This document shows, piece after piece, positions 57,490-64,000 of a stretch of DNA of 64,000 nucleotides. This DNA is from Vreelandella stevensii S18214. GTDB taxonomy: Bacteria > Pseudomonadota > Gammaproteobacteria > Pseudomonadales > Halomonadaceae. The DNA is taken from contig NZ_AJTS01000023.1 of assembly GCF_000275725.1 (NCBI RefSeq), forward strand, positions 62,001 to 126,000, read 5' to 3'. The notes under the pieces are model-generated. The model ran no database searches. It was not told the origin of the DNA and saw nothing but the letters and a program-made list of their open reading frames with translations. The stretch's first letter is position 1, and the number at the start of each line of letters is the position of its first letter. The translations under genes and the position numbers were made by a program.

Positions 57490-57690
57490 TTAAACGTAGG
57501 CATGGTATTCAACGACCTCCCTGACGGCACACAGTGCTTTTTCAAGCTGCTGAATATCTACCGATGCTAGCGCAAGACGGATGGCATGGGGCACCTGGGC
57601 TGCCGTTGAAAAGGGAGCTGCGGTCGATACACTGATGCGCTGTTCCAAAAGCGCCACCGTTCCCTCTTGCACCCATTGGCATGCCATCAC
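57490..57690 (-). pseudogene. C-terminal remnant of a MocR/PdxR-type regulator
   Basis: About 65 codons ending VPHAIRLALASVDIQQLEKA followed by LCAVREVVEYHAYV. The P-H-A-I-R-L-x-L pattern and following helix match the end of the aminotransferase-like domain of GntR/MocR regulators. No HTH or PLP-binding part is found upstream; the preceding 100 bases (57700-57801) show nothing recognisable. A decayed gene. Confidence 0.5.
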
Positions 57691-57801
57691 CGTCACCACT
57701 GCTGGCGTATTTCAGGTCGTCGCACGAACCGTGCGCTCTATCTCGGCGACGTCGGGCCGTGAATCAAGGCTAATACATCCGCAACAGCCGTTGGTGATGC
57801 A

Positions 57802-58032
57802 TTATTCGTAGTGGCTCCAGAGCCTGAGAACTTTCACCACTCGCTCATCATCGAGCACTTGATAGACCAGGCGATGCTGAATATTGATGCGGCGTGAATA
57901 GGCCTCCGCAAGATCACCCACGAGCTTCTCAAACGGGGGCGGCTTGCGGTATGGGTCTTCGGCTACCAGCGCTAGCCGTTCCTGCGCTTTTGGTTTGAGG
58001 CCGCGGGAGGCCAGCTTCGCAGCGGCGCGACT
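57802..58032 (-). pseudogene. Txe/YoeB-type toxin gene, 5' end lost
   Basis: The minus strand encodes KLASRGLKPKAQERLALVAE, then EDPYRKPPPFEKLVGDL, then AYSRRINIQHRLVYQVLDDE and ends LRLWSHYE before TAA. This is the bulk of a YoeB/TxeB mRNA-interferase including the C-terminal catalytic His/Tyr region. The first ~15 codons are missing: upstream the frame meets TAG at 58035-58033 and no start codon. No cognate YefM antitoxin is next to it. Confidence 0.75.
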
Positions 58033-58080
58033 CTATCGCGTCGGCCTGCCTTGCCTTGTTATGGGTGCTTTGCCATGATA

Positions 58081-58095
58081 TACCAATATTTGGTA
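58081..58095. promoter_or_regulatory. Palindromic operator before parD
   Basis: TACCAA-TAT-TTGGTA, a palindrome overlapping the probable promoter region and ending just before the AGGAG ribosome-binding site (58097-58101) of parD. Type II antitoxins with a ribbon-helix-helix fold autoregulate through such sites; binding here is inferred. Confidence 0.55.
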
Positions 58096-58108
58096 CAGGA
58101 GTTTCCCC

Positions 58109-58348
58109 ATGGCTAGAAATACCAGCATTACACTCGGCCCCCACTTTGACGAGTTTATAGCCACTCAGGTTGAAAAGGGCCGCTATGGCTCGGTGAGCGA
58201 GGTGGTACGTGCCGGACTGCGTCTGCTTGAAGAAACGGAAAGTAAGCTTGAACGGCTCCAACGCCTCCTGGATGAAGGCGAGCAGAGTGGAATCGCAGAG
58301 TATTCCCTTGAAAGCGTTATTACAGAACTGGACAACGAAGCTCACTGA
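58109..58348 (+). CDS. parD: ParD-family antitoxin
   Basis: 79 residues. N-terminal ribbon-helix-helix (ARNTSITLGPHFDEFIATQV, then GRYGSVSEVVRAGLRLLEE) binds DNA, and the acidic C-terminal tail would wrap the toxin. Length and layout are normal. ATG 58109 follows AGGAG. Its stop overlaps the parE start by one base. The antitoxin looks intact although the partner toxin is truncated. Confidence 0.9.
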   Translation: MARNTSITLGPHFDEFIATQVEKGRYGSVSEVVRAGLRLLEETESKLERLQRLLDEGEQSGIAEYSLESVITELDNEAH

Positions 58349-58545
58349 TGCGTCCATACCTGCTCACTGCCTCTGCCCGAAAAGACGTTGTCGAGATAGG
58401 CCGCTTCACCACCGAAAAGTGGGGAAAGCGCCAACGCGATACATACCTCAGGCAGCTTGACGATGCTTTCAAGCTGCTCGCCCGCCAACCTGATATTGGG
58501 CGCGATGCGGATGACATAAAGCCAGGGTACAAAAAGTTCACCTGA
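58348..58545 (+). pseudogene. parE: ParE-family toxin truncated by an IS1380-type element
   Basis: The first ~64 codons are a normal ParE N terminus (MRPYLLTASARKDVVEIGRF, later LDDAFKLLARQPDIGRDADD) up to PGYKKF, where the family continues with the beta strands that bind gyrase. Here the IS left end starts at 58541 and supplies a stop two codons later. The remaining third of the toxin is not found on the far side of either IS copy, so it is inactive. Confidence 0.85.
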
Positions 58546-60226
58546 ATCCGTGAGACCGGCCCCCAGGAATGCTTCTAACCTACTGAACTGCATGGCAATA
58601 TAGCGAATATCGCCATTCACCCAGACAGTGCCATGCCCAACGTCAAGTTCCGCGCCAGTCGCCGCACCCTCACCAGCCACGCCGGGCTGTCCATCATCGG
58701 GCAATGCTTCGAGATCGCTGGCGTCGACAGCATCGACAGCCGCTTCCCCACCACGCTGGGCATGCGCACCAGTGACGTGATCAAGAGCTACCTGGGCCTG
58801 CTGTGTCTGGGCATGAGCGACTATGACGCTGTCGAGAACTTCCGCCGCGACAAGCCCTTCCAACAACTGCTGACCCTGCAGAAGGTGCCGAGCGCGGCGA
58901 CGCTGCGACAGCGGCTGGAAAAACTTGCCGCCAACGACCTGCAGGCGCGCACCGCCACCTGGTCCACGACCCCGCCTGTCACTGATCGAAGCACCGATCA
59001 CCGCCGAGACGACGCACGTCTGCCTGGACATCGACACCTTCGTCATGGACAACAGCAACTCGAAGAAGGAAGGCGTCTCGCGGACCTACCAGAAGGTCGA
59101 TGGCTACACCCCGATCGCCGCCTATCTGGGCAACGAAGGGTGGTGCCTGGGTCTGGAACTGCGGCCTGGCAAGCAGCACACCATGAAGGAGAGCAACGCC
59201 TTCCTGGAGCGGGTACTGCCTCGCGCCCAATGCCTGACCAGGCAACCGATCCTGTTACGCGAGGACAGCGGCTTCGACAGCCAGGCGCACCTGGCGCTTC
59301 TCGAACAGCAACGCCAGGTCTTTGCCGACGAGGGGCGCCGGCTCGACTATGTCGTCAAATGGAACCCGCGCGGCTCGGCCACGGCTGATCGAGATACCTG
59401 GCTGGCGGTGGCGGCGGACTACTGGGAAGAGCTGCGTCCTGGCAAGCGCCAGGCGCTGTGGCCGCAGACCGTCTCGATCCACGACGACAACAAGACCGAA
59501 TACGTCGTCCAACGCGTGATGCGCCTGGTAGAGCGCACCGCCGATCGCGATGGCCAGTTGCTGCTCGAACCGGACTATGAGTTGGAAGGCTGGTGGACCA
59601 GCCTGGACGAGGCGCCGGAGGCGGTGATCAAGCGCTACCAGGCGCATGCCACCCATGAGCAGTTTCACAGCGAGATCAAGACCGATCTCGACCTGGAGCG
59701 CTTGCCGTCCGGCAAGTTCGCCACCAACGATCTGATCCTGCATCTCGCCCAGTTGGCCTACAACATCCTGCGCCTGATGGGACAGCTAGGCATGACCGGC
59801 GAGCTGAGCCCGGTTCGCCACCCGGCCAAGCGGCGCCGGCTGCGCACCGTGCTACAAGAGTTGGTGCACCGTGCGGCTCTCGTGATTCACAAGGCACGGC
59901 AGATCATCCTCGACTTCGGGCAGGATATCGGGCGCATGACGGTGCTCAAGACGCTGCGGAGCCGACTGCGTTATCCACGAGGAACGCCATGCTGACCGTC
60001 AATCGGCGACACTCTATCCACAAGCAGTTCCAAGCGACACGCGATCGCCAGATATGTCGTGCCTGGCGGGTGGAAAGGCATGACAAAACGGGCCGTCAGC
60101 ACCGATCAGCACGGTGGGTTTTGGCAATAACGGGCTTGCGAAAGCCAACTTGCACGGGGCGAATGATCAAAAAGTGCTCGCTGGCGGTGATAGGGAAAGT
60201 GTCGGCGCCGGCTTCACGGATTCAGG
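58541..60226 (+). mobile_element. IS1380-family insertion sequence, copy 1
   Basis: 1,686 bases. Terminal inverted repeats: left CCTGAATCCGTGAGACCGGC, right end (reverse complement) CCTGAATCCGTGAAGCCGGC, 18 of 20 matching. One transposase gene, frameshifted. Flanking tetranucleotides differ (TTCA left, ATGA right), so no target duplication is visible. About 10 differences from copy 2 fall in the first 75 bases, while the right ~1.2 kb appear identical. Confidence 0.9.
58633..59995 (+). pseudogene. IS1380-family transposase, frameshifted
   Basis: Same protein as the intact copy at 62149 but with one extra base near 58970-58977 (CCCCGCCTG where copy 2 has CCCTGCTG), which shifts the frame after about 113 residues, following QARTATWSTT. 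The C-terminal portion continues in another frame to 59995. Without frameshifting the product lacks all DDE residues, so copy 1 cannot move by itself but could be mobilised by the intact copy. Confidence 0.88.
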
Positions 60227-60375
60227 ATGACTTACAGATCGTCACATAAAAAACAACTACACTATAAAATCATCTCTATTGAGCCAACAATTGACGTAGC
60301 GCAAGTTATCTAACGTCCAAAAATATAAACTAAATCAAGAGTTAAAGAGCTTTTTTTAATCTATAGGTACCCATT

Positions 60376-61842
60376 ATGTCGACACTACCTTTCAACCCCT
60401 GGTCGGCCGCAATTGCTGTGGCCACCACTCTATTGATTTGGCTGGTGATTCCTTTGCCAGAAGGGCTGACGCCAAACGCTTGGCTCATGCTGGCAATATT
60501 TGTCGGCACTATTGTCGCTATCATCGGCAAAGCCATGCCTATTGGGGCGATCTCTGTGGTTGCGATTTCTATTGTCGCGGCAAGTGGCGTGACCGGCGAC
60601 ACGCCAAGCGAGGCCATCAATGTCGCCTTAAGCAGTTATGCCAACCCACTTATTTGGTTAATTGCCATTGCGATTATGATTTCGCGAGGGTTAATCAAAA
60701 CCGGTTTAGGCGCGCGCATTGGTTACTATTTCATTTCTATTTTCGGCAAACGTACGCTGGGGATCGGCTATGGCCTCGCCTTTTCAGAGCTAACAATTGC
60801 ACCAGTTACCCCGAGTAATACGGCGCGAGGTGGCGGTATTATCCACCCCATTATGCGCTCTATCGCTCACAGCTTTGACTCACATCCTGAAGACAACACG
60901 TCGGGCAAAATCGGCAAATATCTAGCGCTGGTGAATTACCACAGCAACCCCATCACCTCGGCTATGTTCATCACCGCCACCGCTCCTAACCCATTAACCG
61001 TTCAACTTATCTCGTCCGCCACTGGGGCGGAAATACAGCTGAGCTGGTTAACCTGGGCGATCGCCATGCTGCTGCCGGGCTTGGTCGCCATCCTGGCGAT
61101 GCCGTACATTCTGTACCTGCTTTACCCACCGGAAATTAAAGAAACCCCGAATGCCACTCAATTGGCGAGAGACAAACTTGCCGAACTAGGAAAACTAAGC
61201 CGAAACGAAGGCATCATGCTGTTCGTTTTCTTAGTGCTGCTTTTGCTTTGGGCGGATATCCCAGCGATTTTCCTGGGGGATGCGGTCACGCTTAATACCA
61301 CCACGTCTGCGTTTATTGGCTTGTCGCTACTCCTGCTAACAGGTGTTTTGACCTGGGAAGATGTGCTGAAAGAAAAAAATGCGTGGGATACGCTGTTGTG
61401 GTTTGGTGCTCTTATCATGATGGCTAGCCAACTTAACGAAACAGGCCTTATTAGTTGGTTTTCAGCGAATATGCAGAGCTGGATTACCACGATGGGGATT
61501 GGTTGGGCGGGAGCCTCTGCACTCTTGGTACTCACCTTTCTTTATACCCATTACTTTTTCGCCAGCACGACTGCACACATCACCGCGATGATGGCAGCAT
61601 TTCTCACCGTTGGCTTAAGCCTCGGCGCCCCACCTATGCCTTTTGTGCTGATTATGGCGGCCACATCTTCGATTATGATGACCTTAACCCATTACGCCAC
61701 AGGCACCTCACCAGTCATCTTTGGCTCAGGCTACCTGACGCTGGGAGAGTGGTGGAAAGCAGGTTTCATTATGAGCGTGGTGAACCTGCTCATTTGGGTA
61801 GTCGTTGGTGGTTTATGGTGGAAGCTGCTTGGCCACTACTGA
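60376..61842 (+). CDS. DASS-family dicarboxylate/anion transporter
   Basis: 488 residues, about 12 membrane segments. Divalent-anion:sodium-symporter (CitT/2-oxoglutarate-malate translocator) family: first SNT-type motif in VTPSNTARGGGIIHP and second in YATGTSPVIFGSGY. Imports or exchanges di- or tricarboxylates. Ribosome-binding site weak (AGGT). Codon choice is visibly more AT-rich than the neighbours and the gene lies between two IS1380 copies, both suggesting recent acquisition. The 149 bases before it (60227-60375) are AT-rich with no gene. Confidence 0.85.
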   Translation: MSTLPFNPWSAAIAVATTLLIWLVIPLPEGLTPNAWLMLAIFVGTIVAIIGKAMPIGAISVVAISIVAASGVTGDTPSEAINVALSSYANPLIWLIAIAIMISRGLIKTGLGARIGYYFISIFGKRTLGIGYGLAFSELTIAPVTPSNTARGGGIIHPIMRSIAHSFDSHPEDNTSGKIGKYLALVNYHSNPITSAMFITATAPNPLTVQLISSATGAEIQLSWLTWAIAMLLPGLVAILAMPYILYLLYPPEIKETPNATQLARDKLAELGKLSRNEGIMLFVFLVLLLLWADIPAIFLGDAVTLNTTTSAFIGLSLLLLTGVLTWEDVLKEKNAWDTLLWFGALIMMASQLNETGLISWFSANMQSWITTMGIGWAGASALLVLTFLYTHYFFASTTAHITAMMAAFLTVGLSLGAPPMPFVLIMAATSSIMMTLTHYATGTSPVIFGSGYLTLGEWWKAGFIMSVVNLLIWVVVGGLWWKLLGHY

Positions 61843-61856
61843 GTTACCACCTAAAA

Positions 61857-61885
61857 GCCAACAGAGGTTATTGACCTCTGTTGGC
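61857..61885. terminator. Terminator between the DASS transporter and csbD remnant
   Basis: GCCAACAGAGGT (61857-61868) pairs with ACCTCTGTTGGC (61874-61885), loop TATTG. On the minus strand the stem is followed by TTTTAGG, making it an intrinsic terminator for the csbD gene; it probably also serves the transporter. Confidence 0.75.
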
Positions 61886-61907
61886 ATTGAAATGCCCTGG
61901 CTAGGCG

Positions 61908-62056
61908 CTATTTCTTAGCCTTCTCTTTGGCCTTACCTTTACCTTTCTGCAGCTCGCCCTTTACTTGTTGGGCTTTACCCTTAGATTCTGTTTTACTACT
62001 GCCGGTTACTTTGCCAGCTGCTTCCTTCACTTTTCCGGCGGCCTTATTGACAGTAC
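61908..62056 (-). pseudogene. CsbD-family protein gene cut by IS1380 copy 2
   Basis: Reading TVNKAAGKVKEAAGKVTGSS, then KTESKGKAQQVKGELQKGKG and a lysine-rich end before TAG, this is a CsbD-like stress protein with its typical KxKEAxGKxTG repeats. The first ~8 codons and the start codon are missing because IS1380 copy 2 begins at 62057. Too short for standard gene finders. Not expected to be expressed. Confidence 0.75.
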
Positions 62057-63741
62057 CCTGAATCCGTGAGACCGGCCCTCGGAAGCACTTCTAACCCACT
62101 GACCTGCATGGCAATATAGCCATTATCGCCATTCACCCAGACAGTGCCATGCCCAACATAAAGTTCCGCGCCAGTCGCCGCACCCTCACCAGCCACGCCG
62201 GGCTGTCCATCATCGGGCAATGCTTCGAGATCGCTGGCGTCGACAGCATCGACAGCCGCTTCCCCACCACGCTGGGCATGCGCACCAGTGACGTGATCAA
62301 GAGCTACCTGGGCCTGCTGTGTCTGGGCATGAGCGACTATGACGCTGTCGAGAACTTCCGCCGCGACAAGCCCTTCCAACAACTGCTGACCCTGCAGAAG
62401 GTGCCGAGCGCGGCGACGTTGCGACAGCGGCTGGAGAAACTTGCCGCCAACGACCTGCAGGCGCGCACCGCCACCTGGTCCACGACCCTGCTGTCACTGA
62501 TCGAAGCACCGATCACCGCCGAGACGACGCACGTCTGCCTGGACATCGACACCTTCGTCATGGACAACAGCAACTCGAAGAAGGAAGGCGTCTCGCGGAC
62601 CTACCAGAAGGTCGATGGCTACACCCCGATCGCCGCCTATCTGGGCAACGAAGGGTGGTGCCTGGGTCTGGAACTGCGGCCTGGCAAGCAGCACACCATG
62701 AAGGAGAGCAACGCCTTCCTGGAGCGGGTACTGCCTCGCGCCCAATGCCTGACCAGGCAACCGATCCTGTTACGCGAGGACAGCGGCTTCGACAGCCAGG
62801 CGCACCTGGCGCTTCTCGAACAGCAACGCCAGGTCTTTGCCGACGAGGGGCGCCGGCTCGACTATGTCGTCAAATGGAACCCGCGCGGCTCGGCCACGGC
62901 TGATCGAGATACCTGGCTGGCGGTGGCGGCGGACTACTGGGAAGAGCTGCGTCCTGGCAAGCGCCAGGCGCTGTGGCCGCAGACCGTCTCGATCCACGAC
63001 GACAACAAGACCGAATACGTCGTCCAACGCGTGATGCGCCTGGTAGAGCGCACCGCCGATCGCGATGGCCAGTTGCTGCTCGAACCGGACTATGAGTTGG
63101 AAGGCTGGTGGACCAGCCTGGACGAGGCGCCGGAGGCGGTGATCAAGCGCTACCAGGCGCATGCCACCCATGAGCAGTTTCACAGCGAGATCAAGACCGA
63201 TCTCGACCTGGAGCGCTTGCCGTCCGGCAAGTTCGCCACCAACGATCTGATCCTGCATCTCGCCCAGTTGGCCTACAACATCCTGCGCCTGATGGGACAG
63301 CTAGGCATGACCGGCGAGCTGAGCCCGGTTCGCCACCCGGCCAAGCGGCGCCGGCTGCGCACCGTGCTACAAGAGTTGGTGCACCGTGCGGCTCTCGTGA
63401 TTCACAAGGCACGGCAGATCATCCTCGACTTCGGGCAGGATATCGGGCGCATGACGGTGCTCAAGACGCTGCGGAGCCGACTGCGTTATCCACGAGGAAC
63501 GCCATGCTGACCGTCAATCGGCGACACTCTATCCACAAGCAGTTCCAAGCGACACGCGATCGCCAGATATGTCGTGCCTGGCGGGTGGAAAGGCATGACA
63601 AAACGGGCCGTCAGCACCGATCAGCACGGTGGGTTTTGGCAATAACGGGCTTGCGAAAGCCAACTTGCACGGGGCGAATGATCAAAAAGTGCTCGCTGGC
63701 GGTGATAGGGAAAGTGTCGGCGCCGGCTTCACGGATTCAGG
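62057..63741 (+). mobile_element. IS1380-family insertion sequence, copy 2
   Basis: 1,685 bases with the same terminal inverted repeats as copy 1, in the same orientation, and an intact transposase. Flanking tetranucleotides differ (GTAC left, CTGA right). Left end interrupts csbD; right end abuts an IS256-type transposase fragment. Together with copy 1 it brackets the DASS transporter like a composite transposon. Confidence 0.92.
62149..63510 (+). CDS. IS1380-family transposase
   Basis: 453 residues, full length. Catalytic acids are expected in VCLDIDTFVMDNSNSK, ILLREDSGFDSQ and the C-terminal HEQFHSEIKTDLDLERLPSG, the DDE layout of the IS1380 family (DDE_Tnp_1 superfamily). N-terminal part (about 1-110) includes the DNA-binding helices. 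Probably active, and able to act on the ends of both copies. Confidence 0.93.
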   Translation: MPNIKFRASRRTLTSHAGLSIIGQCFEIAGVDSIDSRFPTTLGMRTSDVIKSYLGLLCLGMSDYDAVENFRRDKPFQQLLTLQKVPSAATLRQRLEKLAANDLQARTATWSTTLLSLIEAPITAETTHVCLDIDTFVMDNSNSKKEGVSRTYQKVDGYTPIAAYLGNEGWCLGLELRPGKQHTMKESNAFLERVLPRAQCLTRQPILLREDSGFDSQAHLALLEQQRQVFADEGRRLDYVVKWNPRGSATADRDTWLAVAADYWEELRPGKRQALWPQTVSIHDDNKTEYVVQRVMRLVERTADRDGQLLLEPDYELEGWWTSLDEAPEAVIKRYQAHATHEQFHSEIKTDLDLERLPSGKFATNDLILHLAQLAYNILRLMGQLGMTGELSPVRHPAKRRRLRTVLQELVHRAALVIHKARQIILDFGQDIGRMTVLKTLRSRLRYPRGTPC

Positions 63742-64000
63742 CTGATTCCCTGGCTCTACCTGCGTGGCGTTTCCTCCGGTGACTTCCAGGAGGCCCTGAG
63801 CGCGCTGGTCGGCGAGCAGGCCAATGGCCTGTCGGCGAACACGGTCTCCCGGCTCAAGTCGAAGTGGCTTGATGAGCACAAGGGCTGGCAGCGACGGGAC
63901 CTGAGTCAGAAACGCTATGTGTACTGGTGGGCTGACGGCGTGTACAGCAACGTCCGTCTGGATGACCGGCTCTGCCTGCTGGTGATCATCGGCGTGACCG
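63742..64000 (+). pseudogene. IS256-family (mutator-type) transposase fragment
   Basis: An open frame from the IS1380 right end to the window edge reads LIPWLYLRGVSSGDFQEALS, then ANGLSANTVSRLKSKW, then RYVYWWADGVYSNVRL and LCLLVIIGVT. These are the central segments of IS256-type transposases up to the first catalytic Asp (WADG). The N-terminal ~100 residues are missing at the IS1380 boundary, so the gene is broken; its 3' part lies beyond base 64000. Confidence 0.8.

Noticed and set aside
59989-60249. 86-codon frame after the transposase of IS1380 copy 1 (repeated in copy 2)
   Set aside because: Lies in the IS right-end region, lacks similarity to known accessory proteins, and extends across the IS boundary; treated as non-coding.

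Overview
The window reads as chromosome of a GC-rich gammaproteobacterium. Gene content and order (dacA-rlpA-mltB-rodA-mrdA-rlmH-rsfS-nadD-proA, mpl-ubiX, a DUF3141 PHA-synthase-like protein, tripartite tricarboxylate transporter genes, IS1380-type elements) and residue choice point to Halomonas or a close Halomonadaceae relative. That assignment is inference from recognised families; no database was searched.

Layout. 1-1647: start of a DUF3141 gene and a divergent LysR regulator. 1733-13335: lipA (+) facing an eleven-gene minus-strand block (proA, nadD, rsfS, rlmH, mrdA, rodA, mltB, rlpA, dacA, ybeD, lipB) for cell elongation, septal-ring hydrolysis, ribosome biogenesis, NAD and proline synthesis, and lipoylation. 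13484-16677: two coupled membrane proteins with degenerate GGDEF-like tails, then a DedA-PAP2 fusion. 16713-20583: LysE exporter, ubiX, mpl, glutaredoxin and a secreted protein. 20842-28902: a complete peptide ABC importer (binding protein, two permeases, two ATPases), a LysR regulator and prolidase, so peptides including X-Pro dipeptides are probably imported and cleaved by one locus. 28985-29850: a decayed stretch with an ompW remnant, an orphan promoter/terminator pair and a collapsed GAF-GGDEF gene.

30035-38137: acetoin/butanediol-type cluster: SDR, 2,3-butanediol dehydrogenase and an FMO-type monooxygenase behind a sigma-54 promoter, with a divergent AcoR-like activator, then a MoxR ATPase and a VWA protein. 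38245-45000: cytochrome b561, a GNAT-like protein, and a tricarboxylate locus (galD-tctC-tctAB with divergent LysR). 44993-56396: cobQ, an unusual P450, glutaminase, AraC-Ogt, LysE/AraC pair, DedA-like protein, DUF4019, GNAT, methyltransferase, yehS, TPR protein and a RhlE-type helicase. 56447-57421: a Rho paralogue without the N-terminal RNA-binding domain.

57490-64000: a degraded, mobile-element-rich end: C-terminal MocR fragment, truncated YoeB-type toxin, intact ParD antitoxin with ParE cut by an IS1380-family element, a DASS anion transporter between two IS1380 copies, a csbD gene cut by the second copy, and an IS256-type transposase fragment running off the window. No tRNA, rRNA or CRISPR array was recognised.
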